NCBI GenBank assembly: GCA_021827225.1
Contig: JAKAXG010000210.1
Span: 1-7,257, forward strand
Source of the DNA: Actinomycetes bacterium
GTDB lineage: Bacteria; Actinomycetota; Acidimicrobiia; Acidimicrobiales; Palsa-688
Length of the DNA: 7,257 bases
Reading direction: 5' to 3'
Shown here: piece by piece, positions 1 through 6,499 of the stretch
How the letters are laid out: each line of letters opens with the position of its first letter
How positions within the stretch are numbered: position 1 is the stretch's first letter
Translations under genes and position numbers: made by a program
The notes under the pieces: generated by a model
Told to the model about the DNA's origin: nothing
Seen by the model: the letters and a program-made list of their open reading frames with translations, nothing else
Database searches by the model: none

Positions 1-1
1 G

Positions 2-328
2 CTGCCCGCCGGTACCGTCTCGGGAGCCCCGAAGGTGCGGGCCATGCAGATCATCGACGAGCTGGAGCCGGTGAAGCGCGGTCCCTACGCCGGGGTCATC
101 GGCTATTTCGACTTCTCCGGCAACCTCGACACGGCCATCACCATCCGGACCCTGGTCGTGAGCCCCGACGGGCGGGCCAGCGTGCAGGCCGGCGCCGGGA
201 TCGTGGCCGACAGCGACCCGGCCGATGAGGATCTGGAATGCCGGAACAAGGCCGCCGCCCTGCTCGCCGCCGTGCCCGGGGCCCGCCGGATGACCGCAGC
301 CCGCCGTCAGGGGATGCAGACTGGCTGA
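2..328 (+). CDS. trpE: Anthranilate synthase component I, C-terminal fragment (5' end outside window)
   Basis: TrpE converts chorismate to anthranilate with glutamine-derived ammonia supplied by TrpG, the first committed step of tryptophan synthesis. The reading frame is open from base 2, so the gene enters from the left and only its last 108 residues are visible. They carry the end of the chorismate-binding fold. The first residues read [11 protein letters not shown], the anthranilate-synthase form of this motif; ADC synthases usually have a GS-ITGAPK variant. Then follow RGPYAG (visible residues 27-32), [27 protein letters not shown] and E-x-x-NKA, with Glu79 and Asn82-Lys83 of the visible part in the usual Mg/chorismate-site region. 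PabB is the alternative, but the motif form and the trpCFBA genes downstream favour TrpE. The tail after [10 protein letters not shown] is short and ordinary. The next gene begins 1 nt after the stop, so the two are probably co-transcribed. Promoter and any leader lie outside the window. Confidence 0.94.
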   Translation: MPAGTVSGAPKVRAMQIIDELEPVKRGPYAGVIGYFDFSGNLDTAITIRTLVVSPDGRASVQAGAGIVADSDPADEDLECRNKAAALLAAVPGARRMTAARRQGMQTG

Positions 329-329
329 C

Positions 330-1175
330 ATGCGGTACTGGGTGCGACTGGATCGGGACGTGGTGACGGTGGGCGGGGCGGAGGCGGAGCCGTTCCTGCA
401 GGGGCAGCTGAGCCAGGACGTGGCCGCCCTGGCGCCCGGGTCCTCGGGCTGGTCGTGGCTGCTGGCACCCACCGGCAAGGTGGACGCCCTGGTACGGGTC
501 AGCCGCCGGGCCGGCGGCGACTGGGTGCTCGACACCGACGCCGGCTGGGGGGAGGCGGCGCTGGCCCGGCTGCAGCGGTTCAAGCTGCGCACCAGGGCCG
601 ACCTGGCCCTGTCCCCGGCTACGGTCATCGGCCTGCGCGGCGAGGGCTGGGAGGCGGCCGGCGACGTGGTGTGCGCCCCGCCGTGGCCCGGCGTGGACGG
701 CGCCGATGTCATCCTCCTCGGGGAGGACCGCAGCTTCGCCCCGCCCGACGGGGCGGTGGAGATGGCCCTGGACGCGTACCAGGCGGTGCGGATACAGGCC
801 GGCCAGCCCCGCATGGGCGCCGAGCTGGGGGAGAGGACCATCCCCGGCGAGACCGGGCTGGTCCCCTTCACGGTCAGCTTCACCAAGGGCTGCTACACCG
901 GCCAGGAGCTGGTTGCCCGCATCGACTCCCGGGGAGGCAACGTCCCCCGCCACCTGTGCCGGCTCCGCCTCGACGCCCCGGTCGCCCCCGGCACCGACCT
1001 GCTCGACGGGGACACCGCCGCCGGGGTGGTGACCAGCGTGGCTGACCTGGCACCGGCCGGCGCCGGCTCCGGCTGGGTGGGGCTCGGATACGTCCGGCGG
1101 GGCTTCGAGGCCCCCCGGACGCTGGCGGCCGGCCCGGGCGGCCCGGCCGCCCACGTGGAGCCCCTGCCCTGGTGA
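330..1175 (+). CDS. ygfZ: YgfZ/IBA57-family folate-binding protein (Fe-S cluster maintenance)
   Basis: A 281-residue protein of the COG0354 family, related to the glycine-cleavage T-protein fold. Characterised members (E. coli YgfZ, mitochondrial IBA57) use tetrahydrofolate and support assembly or repair of certain Fe-S enzymes; they act in the cytosol or mitochondrial matrix. The family signature KGCYTGQE is intact at residues 186-193, with Cys188 as the conserved cysteine, followed by LVARIDSRG. Other family landmarks are FLQGQLSQDV (22-31), LLAPTGKVDALVRV (44-57), LQRFKLRTRADL (81-92) and RIQAGQPRMG (154-163). Length is normal for bacterial members. The KGCY-GQE motif separates it from true GcvT. 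ATG 330 lies 1 nt after the trpE stop; the nearest purine-rich stretch, AGGGGA at 309-314, is somewhat far, so coupling to trpE translation is plausible. The stop overlaps the next gene's GTG. No known link to tryptophan synthesis. Family assignment is strong; the specific client enzymes are unknown. Confidence 0.9.
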   Translation: MRYWVRLDRDVVTVGGAEAEPFLQGQLSQDVAALAPGSSGWSWLLAPTGKVDALVRVSRRAGGDWVLDTDAGWGEAALARLQRFKLRTRADLALSPATVIGLRGEGWEAAGDVVCAPPWPGVDGADVILLGEDRSFAPPDGAVEMALDAYQAVRIQAGQPRMGAELGERTIPGETGLVPFTVSFTKGCYTGQELVARIDSRGGNVPRHLCRLRLDAPVAPGTDLLDGDTAAGVVTSVADLAPAGAGSGWVGLGYVRRGFEAPRTLAAGPGGPAAHVEPLPW

Positions 1176-2125
1176 ACCGGCCCGCCGGCCGTTCCCCCCG
1201 GTGTTGGGTTCCGGCCCTCACGCTGGCCGCCGGGGTGCTGGCCGCTGGCTGCTCAGCCGGGGTCGGGACCCTGTCCTTCCCCTCCCCCCCGGCGGTCACC
1301 GCCGGCTCTGCCCCGCTGCCGACCGACACCCTGCCGGCCGGCCTGGCCTCGCAGTCCGAGGCGCCCGTCGCGGGGGTCACGACCACCACGGCGCCGCCGA
1401 TCGGGCCCGGCCCGGCGACCCTGAACGGCACGGTGCTCGGCCCGTCCGGCCCGGTCGGCGGGGCGGTGGTTCAGGCCGACCGCCTGGTCGGCGATTCCGT
1501 GGCCTCGGTGCGCACCACCAGCGCCGCCGACGGCAGCTGGTCGTTCCGCGACGTGCTGGGCGGCCGCTGGCGGGTGCGGGCCTGGAAGAGCCCCGACATG
1601 GACCTCACCACCCCCCAGATCGTCTTCGTCAGCGCCACCCGGTCGCCGGACATGACCCTGCAGATGGCGTCGTACCCGTCCCGGCAGGTGAGCGCCGCCA
1701 TCAATCCGTCCGTCCCGGTCGCCGGTTCGCCGGCCAACCTGGTGGTGGAAGTGGTGCAGCCCACGGTCAGCCCCGGCGGCCTGCTCAGCTACCCGCCCGT
1801 CACCGGGGCGACGGTGACCCTGATCGGCGGTCCGGACTGGCAGGTGGAGAACGGCAACCCGCTCGTCACCGACGGGTCCGGCGACGCCCTCTTCACCATC
1901 CAGTGCACCAGCCCCGGCGCCGCCCCGCTCAGCGCTCAGGTCGGAGCGGCCGGCCCGGTGGCGCTGCAGATGCCCGGTTGCGCGGCGCCGGCGGCGCCCC
2001 CGACGACCACCCCGCTGTTCCAGGTGCCCGGCACCACCACGACCACCTGCCCTGGAGGCAGCGGGCCGCCCACGTCGTTCGACCCGAGCGCCACCACCAC
2101 CTCCCTGGCGTACGGCAACTGCTGA
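1172..2125 (+). CDS. Putative secreted lipoprotein with carboxypeptidase-regulatory-like domain
   Basis: A 317-residue protein of unknown function. The N terminus looks like a lipoprotein signal: Arg at 3, 7 and 10, hydrophobic stretch WVPALTLAAGVLAAG (12-26), then Cys27 as the likely lipidated residue. The lipobox is AAGC with Leu at -4, acceptable but not ideal. A Pro/Ser/Thr-rich low-complexity linker (about 35-82, with TTTT at 70-73) follows. Residues 83-165 resemble a carboxypeptidase-regulatory-like beta-sandwich (ATLNGTVLGPSGPVGGAVV, then DGSWSFRDVLGGRWRVRAW). Residues 178-270 look like a second Ig-like beta domain, with T-DGSGDALFTIQC and a possible Cys245-Cys270 disulfide. A Thr/Pro-rich tail with TTT/TTTTT runs closes the protein; no second membrane segment is seen. 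The GTG start overlaps the ygfZ stop (GTGA), with GTGGAG at 1155-1160 as a possible ribosome site. The protein probably sits outside the membrane. Its role and the reason for its place in a trp operon are not evident. Confidence 0.8.
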   Translation: MNRPAGRSPRCWVPALTLAAGVLAAGCSAGVGTLSFPSPPAVTAGSAPLPTDTLPAGLASQSEAPVAGVTTTTAPPIGPGPATLNGTVLGPSGPVGGAVVQADRLVGDSVASVRTTSAADGSWSFRDVLGGRWRVRAWKSPDMDLTTPQIVFVSATRSPDMTLQMASYPSRQVSAAINPSVPVAGSPANLVVEVVQPTVSPGGLLSYPPVTGATVTLIGGPDWQVENGNPLVTDGSGDALFTIQCTSPGAAPLSAQVGAAGPVALQMPGCAAPAAPPTTTPLFQVPGTTTTTCPGGSGPPTSFDPSATTTSLAYGNC

Positions 2126-2127
2126 CC

Positions 2128-2153
2128 CCTCCGGGCCCCGCCGAGGCCGGAGG
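2128..2153 (+). other. GC-rich inverted repeat between lipoprotein gene and trpC
   Basis: CCTCCGG (2128-2134) and CCGGAGG (2147-2153) are perfect complements, separated by 12 nt. An outer pair, ACCCC (2125-2129) with GGGGT (2157-2161), competes with or extends the stem and begins at the last base of the lipoprotein stop codon. There is no following T-run, so a classic Rho-independent terminator is not shown. It could weaken read-through ahead of trpC or be a chance product of high GC content. No short peptide rich in Trp codons is visible, so there is no sign of an attenuator leader. Confidence 0.3.
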
Positions 2154-2160
2154 TCCGGGG

Positions 2161-2166
2161 TAGGCT
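2161..2166 (+). promoter_or_regulatory. Possible -10 element for trpC (near-leaderless transcript)
   Basis: TAGGCT fits the actinobacterial TANNNT -10 pattern and ends 9 nt before the trpC ATG. A start of transcription about 7 nt downstream would leave a leader of only 2-3 nt. No Shine-Dalgarno sequence lies at normal distance from the ATG; the nearest GGAGG is about 22 nt upstream. No convincing -35 hexamer is visible at the expected spacing. If real, trpCFBA would have its own internal promoter in addition to read-through from trpE. Confidence 0.35.
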
Positions 2167-2175
2167 CGCAGCCTC

Positions 2176-2973
2176 ATGGCGACCTACCTCGACCGGATCC
2201 TCGCCGCCCACCGGGCGGCGGCGGAGGAGGACTCCAGGGACGTCGACGCCCTGGCCGTGGAGGCGTCCGCCCAGCCCCCCGCCCGGGGTTTCGAGGCGGC
2301 GCTGCGGGCCTCCGACGCCGTGGCGGTGATCGCCGAGGTGAAGCGCCGGAGCCCCAGCAAGGGTGATCTGGCCCCCGGCCTGGTGCCCGCCGACCTGGCC
2401 GCCGCCTACCAGGCCGGCGGGGCGGCGGCGCTGTCGGTGCTCACCGACCGGGACTTCTTCGGCGGCTCCCCCGGAGACCTGCGCCAGGCCCGGGCGGCAG
2501 TGAGCCTGCCGGTGCTGCGCAAGGACTTCACGGTCTCGCCGGCCGACGTCCTCGACGCCCGGATCATGGGTGCCGACGCCGTGCTGCTCATCGCCGCCGC
2601 CCTGAGCGGGGAGGAGCTGTCGTCGTTCACGGCGCTGGCCCGCCGGATCGGGATCGACGCCCTGGTCGAGGTGCACGACGAGGCGGAGGCGGAAACGGCG
2701 CTGTCGGCGGGGGCCACCCTCATCGGGGTGAACCAGCGGGACCTCTACACCTTCGAGGTGGACATCGACCGGGCCCGCCGGGTGGCGGCCGCCCTGCCCG
2801 ACCACGTGACCCGGGTGGCCGAGTCCGGCATCCGCAACGGCGATGACGTCCGCAAACTGGCCGACGCCGGCTTCTCCGCCGTCCTGGTCGGCGAGACACT
2901 GGTGCGGGCGGTGGACCCGGCGGCCGCCGTCCGGGGCCTGATCACGACCCGGGTCGGCCCGGCACCGGGATGA
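2176..2973 (+). CDS. trpC: Indole-3-glycerol phosphate synthase
   Basis: TrpC closes the ring of carboxyphenylaminodeoxyribulose 5-phosphate, releasing CO2 and water, to give indole-3-glycerol phosphate in the cytoplasm. The 265-residue protein is a monofunctional TIM barrel of normal length, not fused to TrpF. All expected active-site residues are visible: Glu54 and Lys56 in [12 protein letters not shown] (52-63), Lys116 in LRKDF (114-118), Glu165 in LVEVHDE (163-169), Asn186 in GVNQRDL (184-190), and Glu216-Ser217 in VAESGI (214-219). The phosphate-binding end is LVGETLVR (237-244). Asn186 is followed by Gln187 where NN is more common, a mild change. The ATG start gives [13 protein letters not shown], a typical actinobacterial TrpC N terminus. 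It has no good ribosome site but a possible -10 element directly upstream. The stop overlaps the trpF start within ATGA, so the two are probably translationally coupled. Confidence 0.97.
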   Translation: MATYLDRILAAHRAAAEEDSRDVDALAVEASAQPPARGFEAALRASDAVAVIAEVKRRSPSKGDLAPGLVPADLAAAYQAGGAAALSVLTDRDFFGGSPGDLRQARAAVSLPVLRKDFTVSPADVLDARIMGADAVLLIAAALSGEELSSFTALARRIGIDALVEVHDEAEAETALSAGATLIGVNQRDLYTFEVDIDRARRVAAALPDHVTRVAESGIRNGDDVRKLADAGFSAVLVGETLVRAVDPAAAVRGLITTRVGPAPG

Positions 2974-3686
2974 TGGACGGCCAGGAGCGCCGCGGCTTCG
3001 TGAAGATCTGCGGCATCACGTCCGAGGAGGACGCCCTCCTGGCCGTCGCTCTCGGCGCGGACGCCGTCGGGTTCATCTTCGCCCCCTCCACCCGCCAGGT
3101 CGCCCCCCAGGTCGCCGCCGACATAGTCAAGCGCCTGCCCCGCGACGAGGTCATGACCGTCGGGGTGTTCCGGGACGAGGCCCCGCAGCGGGTGTCGGAC
3201 ATCGCCGTGGCCGCCGGTCTGCACGCGGTACAGCTCCACGGCCACGAGCCGCCCGAGGCGGCCCGGTGGCTGGCCACCCGGGTGCCCGCCGTCATCCAGG
3301 CCTTCCCCGCCGGCGACCCCCGGGTGCGGCGGGCGGCCGACTACGGCGCCTTCGCCGTGCTCCTCGACGCCCCCGCCCCCGGCTCGGGCCAGCGGTTCGA
3401 CTGGTCGCTGGCCGCAGAGGTGCCGGCCGGCCAGCGGGTCATCCTGGCAGGCGGCCTGCACGCCGGCAACGTGGCCGCGGCCATCGGGCAAACCGGCTGC
3501 TTCGGGGTGGATGTGGCGTCGGGCGTGGAGCGGGGCCCCGGGCGCAAGGACCCGATCAGGCTGCGGGAGTTCATCTCCGCCGCCCGGGCCGCTTTCGAAA
3601 GACGAGACCAGCCCGAGCGCCGGGACCTCCCCGTCGGGGGCGACCACACCGGTGCCGGGCTCTACGACTGGCAGGAGGACATGTGA
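2970..3686 (+). CDS. trpF: Phosphoribosylanthranilate isomerase with C-terminal tail
   Basis: TrpF carries out the Amadori rearrangement of phosphoribosylanthranilate, supplying the substrate of TrpC. It is a small TIM barrel. The catalytic cysteine is Cys14 in VKICGIT (11-17) and the catalytic Asp is Asp133 in [10 protein letters not shown] (131-140), followed by RFDW (142-145). The phosphate-binding parts are LAGGL (159-163) and GVDVASGVE (179-187). The barrel ends near residue 210. A charged, Gly-containing tail of about 28 residues follows, making 238 residues against roughly 200-210 for most family members. The sequence ATGATGG gives two adjacent in-frame ATGs, 2970 and 2973. The first overlaps the trpC stop by 4 nt and is chosen for coupling, but neither has a strong ribosome site. 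The stop overlaps the trpB GTG. A dedicated TrpF means that PriA-type dual activity is not required in this organism. Confidence 0.95.
   Translation: MMDGQERRGFVKICGITSEEDALLAVALGADAVGFIFAPSTRQVAPQVAADIVKRLPRDEVMTVGVFRDEAPQRVSDIAVAAGLHAVQLHGHEPPEAARWLATRVPAVIQAFPAGDPRVRRAADYGAFAVLLDAPAPGSGQRFDWSLAAEVPAGQRVILAGGLHAGNVAAAIGQTGCFGVDVASGVERGPGRKDPIRLREFISAARAAFERRDQPERRDLPVGGDHTGAGLYDWQEDM
3673..3678 (+). promoter_or_regulatory. Shine-Dalgarno site that decides the trpB start
   Basis: AGGAGG lies inside the last codons of trpF, 4 nt before GTG 3683 and 22 nt before the alternative in-frame ATG 3701. It is the best ribosome-binding match I noticed in the operon. It supports GTG 3683, which also forms a 4-nt overlap with the trpF stop. 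Confidence 0.7.
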
Positions 3687-4861
3687 GTTCCACCGTCCAC
3701 ATGGACGACCCGGGCCCGACCGGCCGATTCGGAGATTTCGGCGGGCGGTACCTTCCGGAGGCGCTGATGCCGGCGTGCCTGGAGCTGGAGCAGGCCTTCC
3801 GCACCGCCTGGTCGGACCCCCGGTTCCGCCGGCGCCTGGACGACCTGCTGCGCGACTACGCCGGGCGCCCCACCCCGGTCACCGAGGCCCGCCGGCTGTC
3901 GGACGAGCTCGGGGTCCGGGTACTGCTCAAGCGGGAGGACCTGACCCACACCGGCTCGCACAAGATCAACAACGTCCTCGGCCAGGGCCTGCTCACCCTC
4001 GAGATGGGCAAGACCCGGATGGTGGCCGAGACGGGGGCCGGCCAGCACGGCGTGGCCACCGCCACCGCCGCCGCTCTGTTCGGGCTGGAGTGCGTGGTGT
4101 ACATGGGTGAGGTCGACACCGAGCGCCAGGAGCTCAACGTGTTCCGCATGAAGCTGCTCGGCGCCGAGGTGGTGCCCGTGCGCTCCGGCAGCCGCACGCT
4201 CAAGGACGCGGTCAACGAGGCCCTCCGCGACTGGGTGGCCACCGTCGAGACCACCCATTACTGCCTGGGCTCGGTGATGGGCCCGCATCCCTACCCGTGG
4301 CTGGTACGCGAGCTGCAGAGCGTGGTGGGCAACGAGGCCCGGGAGCAGTGCCGGGCCATCCTGGGCGGCTCCGACCCCGACCTGGTGGTGGCGTGCGTGG
4401 GCGGGGGCTCGAACGCGGCGGGCACCTTCGCCGGTTTCGTGGAGACGCCGGCCAGGCTCGTCGGTGTGGAGGCGGCCGGCGGCTCGGCCATGGGCCGGGG
4501 CATCCCCGGCGTGCTGCACGGCATGCGCTCCTATCTCCTGCAGGACGAGTGGGGCCAGATCCTCGAGGCCGAGTCCATATCGGCCGGTCTGGACTACCCC
4601 GGGATCGGGCCCGAGCACGCCTTCCTGGCCGATTCGGGGCGGGCCCGCTACGAGACGGCGTCGGACGACGAGGTGCTCGGGGCCCTGCAGCTCCTGTCCC
4701 GCACGGAGGGGATCATCCCCGCCCTCGAACCGGCCCACGCCCTGGCCTGGCTGATCAGGGCCTCCCGCCAGGGGGACGTGCCGGCCGGCTCCACCGTGCT
4801 CATGACCCTCTCCGGTCGGGGTGACAAGGACGCCGAGACCGTGATGAGGTTGATGCGATGA
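3683..4861 (+). CDS. trpB: Tryptophan synthase beta chain
   Basis: TrpB condenses indole with L-serine to form tryptophan using pyridoxal phosphate, and works as an alpha2-beta2 complex with TrpA, receiving indole through an internal tunnel. The 392-residue product has the usual length for a TrpB1-type enzyme. Visible are [17 protein letters not shown] (14-30), Lys94 in GSHKINN (91-97) as the Schiff-base lysine, Glu116 in [10 protein letters not shown] (114-123) as the catalytic glutamate, the cofactor-phosphate loop VGGGSNA (239-245), Glu349 in PALEP, and Ser377 in LSGRGDKD (376-383). The region 109-196 matches the COMM domain that couples the subunits. GTG 3683 is chosen for the strong AGGAGG just upstream and the overlap with trpF; ATG 3701 would remove six residues and leave all motifs intact. 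The frame stays open further upstream, but that part is trpF read out of frame. The stop overlaps the trpA ATG. Confidence 0.98.
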   Translation: MSSTVHMDDPGPTGRFGDFGGRYLPEALMPACLELEQAFRTAWSDPRFRRRLDDLLRDYAGRPTPVTEARRLSDELGVRVLLKREDLTHTGSHKINNVLGQGLLTLEMGKTRMVAETGAGQHGVATATAAALFGLECVVYMGEVDTERQELNVFRMKLLGAEVVPVRSGSRTLKDAVNEALRDWVATVETTHYCLGSVMGPHPYPWLVRELQSVVGNEAREQCRAILGGSDPDLVVACVGGGSNAAGTFAGFVETPARLVGVEAAGGSAMGRGIPGVLHGMRSYLLQDEWGQILEAESISAGLDYPGIGPEHAFLADSGRARYETASDDEVLGALQLLSRTEGIIPALEPAHALAWLIRASRQGDVPAGSTVLMTLSGRGDKDAETVMRLMR

Positions 4862-5640
4862 GAGGCGTGGAGGTCGAATCCCACCTGAGGGCGGTCCGCG
4901 GATCGGGCCGGAAGATCCTCGTCACCTACGTGACAGGGGGGCTCGGGCCGGACTGGGTGCAGAGCCTGCAGGCCATGGTCGCGGCCGGCGCCGACCTGGT
5001 GGAGATCGGCATCCCGTTCTCCGATCCGGTCATGGACGGTGTCACCATCCAGGAGGCGTCCAGCCGGGCACTGGCCCTCGGAGCCAACCCGGCATCGGTG
5101 CTGGACGAACTGACCCGGGTGGACCTTCCGGTCCCGCTGGTGGCCATGACCTACTACAACGTGGTCTTCCGGGCCGGCCACGCCCGCTTCGCCCGCATGC
5201 TCACCGACGCCGGGGTGCGCGGCGCCATCATCCCCGACATCCCGCTCGAGGAGTCCGCCGGGTGGGAGGCCGACGCCGCCGGATCGGGCGTGGAGACGGT
5301 CCTGCTGGCCGCTCCCGTCACCCCCGACGACCGGCTGGCCCGGATATGCGAGCGGTCCCGCGGCTTCGTCTACGGGGTCAACCTGATGGGCGTCACCGGG
5401 GAGCGGGCCGCCGTTTCCTCGTCCGCCGGGGTGCTGGCCAAGCGCCTGAAGGCGGCGACGGACAAGCCGGTGATCATGGGCTTCGGTATCTCCACGCCCG
5501 ATCAGGCCGTCGCCGCCGCCCGGGACTCGGACGGGGTGGTCGTGGCGTCGGCGCTCATGCGCCTGCTCCTCGACGGCGGCGGACCGGAGGCGGTCGGCGA
5601 CGCCGTCGGGGCCGTCCGCCGGGCTCTGGACCGGGCCTAG
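4858..5640 (+). CDS. trpA: Tryptophan synthase alpha chain
   Basis: TrpA splits indole-3-glycerol phosphate into indole and glyceraldehyde 3-phosphate and passes indole to TrpB. The 260-residue TIM barrel is of ordinary length. The catalytic pair is Glu49 in [10 protein letters not shown] (48-57) and Asp60 in VMDG (58-61), matching the Salmonella numbering. MTYYNVVF (97-104), PDIPLEE (126-132), the GVTGER loop (178-183) and MGFGIST (207-213) are all recognisable. Two mild departures are visible. The residue after Asp60-Gly61 is Val where Pro is common, and the phosphate-site motif usually written GSA reads ASA (230-232). Neither removes a catalytic residue. ATG 4858 overlaps the trpB stop (ATGA), with TGAGGT at 4845-4850 as a well-spaced ribosome site. 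It is the last gene of the operon, 13 nt from the end of the opposing DUF2804 gene. Confidence 0.97.
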   Translation: MRGVEVESHLRAVRGSGRKILVTYVTGGLGPDWVQSLQAMVAAGADLVEIGIPFSDPVMDGVTIQEASSRALALGANPASVLDELTRVDLPVPLVAMTYYNVVFRAGHARFARMLTDAGVRGAIIPDIPLEESAGWEADAAGSGVETVLLAAPVTPDDRLARICERSRGFVYGVNLMGVTGERAAVSSSAGVLAKRLKAATDKPVIMGFGISTPDQAVAAARDSDGVVVASALMRLLLDGGGPEAVGDAVGAVRRALDRA

Positions 5641-5670
5641 ACGGCCCCGGTGGTCACCACTTGGCCCGGT
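5630..5670. terminator. Possible bidirectional terminator at the trpA / DUF2804 convergent junction
   Basis: ACCGGGCC (5630-5637, the end of trpA) has two possible partners. The first is GGCCCCGGT (5643-5651): 8 pairs with one bulged C and a 5-nt loop that contains the trpA TAG. The second is GGCCCGGT (5663-5670): a perfect 8-nt complement across a 25-nt spacer, lying inside the 3' end of the DUF2804 gene. Both stems are nearly all G-C. No T-run follows on either strand, so this is not a classic intrinsic terminator, but convergent genes separated by 13 nt need some transcription stop. Function is inferred from location and symmetry only. Confidence 0.38.
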
Positions 5671-6499
5671 GCCGCTCCATGACGCCGAACGCCTGGTCCT
5701 GGGCCGACAGCTCCACCCCGCCCGGCAGCACCCCGCTGAACCGGCCGAAGGGCTGCACGTAGTCGCTGCTGATCAGCCCCAGGCTCTCCCGCCGGGAGCG
5801 GCGAGCCTCCTCGTCGAAGCGCAGCAGGCTCCCGTCCGCCCCCCACAGCTCGCTGAGGTCGGCGGCGAAGCGCACCGCCGGCGCCTCCAGCGGGCGGCCG
5901 TTCACCCAGACGGTGCGCTCGCTCATGGTCTCCGAGTCGTGGACGCCCCGGACCAGGTTCCAGGCCACCGGCCAGCCGTCCACCGAGGTGCCGACCCCGG
6001 CCGACCACTCCCAGGCGGTGTCGCGGGCGTGGTAGCCGGCGGACTCGTCGAGCAGCCCCAGGGCCGACACGGGGCGGACCTCCATGCCGGCCGAGAGGTG
6101 GCCGTCGGCCCGGATCGGCACCTTCCTCGTCCAGATGTACGAGCGGCCGTGGGGGCTGACCACCTCCACCGCCTGACCCACGGGCGTCAGGGCCAGCTCC
6201 AGGCGGACCGGCCCGGCCCGCACCACGACGGACTGCTCGGTGACCGAGATGCGCCGGGTGGTCCCGAGCCGGGTCTCGGTGTCGAGCGCCCCCGAGCGGC
6301 GGTCCCACAGCGCCCAGAAGGCCTGCGGGACCGGCCCCACCCGGACGGTGCCGGCGCAGAACATGGCCTCCGGGCCGAACACGCCCACGTAGCGCCACTG
6401 CTTCAGCGGGCGCAGGCCCTGCCGGCCGGGCATCGGGTCGGGCGGGACCACGACCGCGGCCTGCCTGGCGGCCTGAGCCCGCCACGGGCGGATGATCAA
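5654..6499 (-). CDS. DUF2804 family protein
   Basis: A 281-residue protein that I assign to DUF2804 from recognised family wording; its biochemical role is unknown to me. Landmarks in order are LKQWRYVGVFGPEAMFCAG near the N terminus, the FWALWDRR segment, YIWTRKVPI in the middle, DESAGYHARDTAWEWSAG, VAWNLV, a following WVNGRP, then YVQPFGRFSG and the closing GVMERHRAKW. The many aromatic and polar beta-type segments suggest an all-beta fold. No signal peptide or membrane segment is seen. TTG 6499 is chosen because it forms a 4-nt TTGA overlap with the gdh stop and follows a G-rich stretch. GTG 6451 and ATG 6433 are in-frame alternatives that would lose only a poorly conserved Ala/Arg-rich leader. 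It is downstream of and probably co-transcribed with the glucose dehydrogenase-like gene, so a role near sugar or related alcohol metabolism is possible but unproven. Confidence 0.8.
   Translation of the reverse strand: MIIRPWRAQAARQAAVVVPPDPMPGRQGLRPLKQWRYVGVFGPEAMFCAGTVRVGPVPQAFWALWDRRSGALDTETRLGTTRRISVTEQSVVVRAGPVRLELALTPVGQAVEVVSPHGRSYIWTRKVPIRADGHLSAGMEVRPVSALGLLDESAGYHARDTAWEWSAGVGTSVDGWPVAWNLVRGVHDSETMSERTVWVNGRPLEAPAVRFAADLSELWGADGSLLRFDEEARRSRRESLGLISSDYVQPFGRFSGVLPGGVELSAQDQAFGVMERHRAKW

Noticed and set aside
138..1154. Long open frame (338 codons) on the minus strand under trpE/ygfZ
   Set aside because: It is antisense to two well-supported genes, its product is low-complexity Gly/Pro/Ala/Arg, and such shadows are expected at this GC content.
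330..1175. Glycine-cleavage T-protein (GcvT)
   Set aside because: The fold is related, but the KGCYTGQE signature and the length of 281 residues are those of the YgfZ/IBA57 family.
1990..2105. ACC-rich repeats as a tandem repeat element
   Set aside because: They are Thr codons encoding the Thr-rich linkers of the lipoprotein, with irregular spacing and no fixed repeat unit.
2126..2175. Tryptophan attenuator leader before trpC
   Set aside because: The gap is too short, no leader peptide with Trp codons is present, and there is no T-run after the inverted repeat.
3266..3682. Upstream in-frame extension of trpB, giving a 531-residue product
   Set aside because: This part is trpF read in another frame and gives an Arg/Pro-rich stretch. 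The real start is fixed by AGGAGG and the GTGA overlap.
3662..4738. Long minus-strand open frame (358 codons) opposite trpB
   Set aside because: The translation is rich in His/Gly/Ala/Val with no recognisable motif, while trpB on the other strand has every catalytic residue.
5650..5660. Near-palindrome GTGGTCACCAC as an operator
   Set aside because: It is only 11 nt, spans the DUF2804 stop codon between convergent gene ends rather than a promoter, and may be chance.
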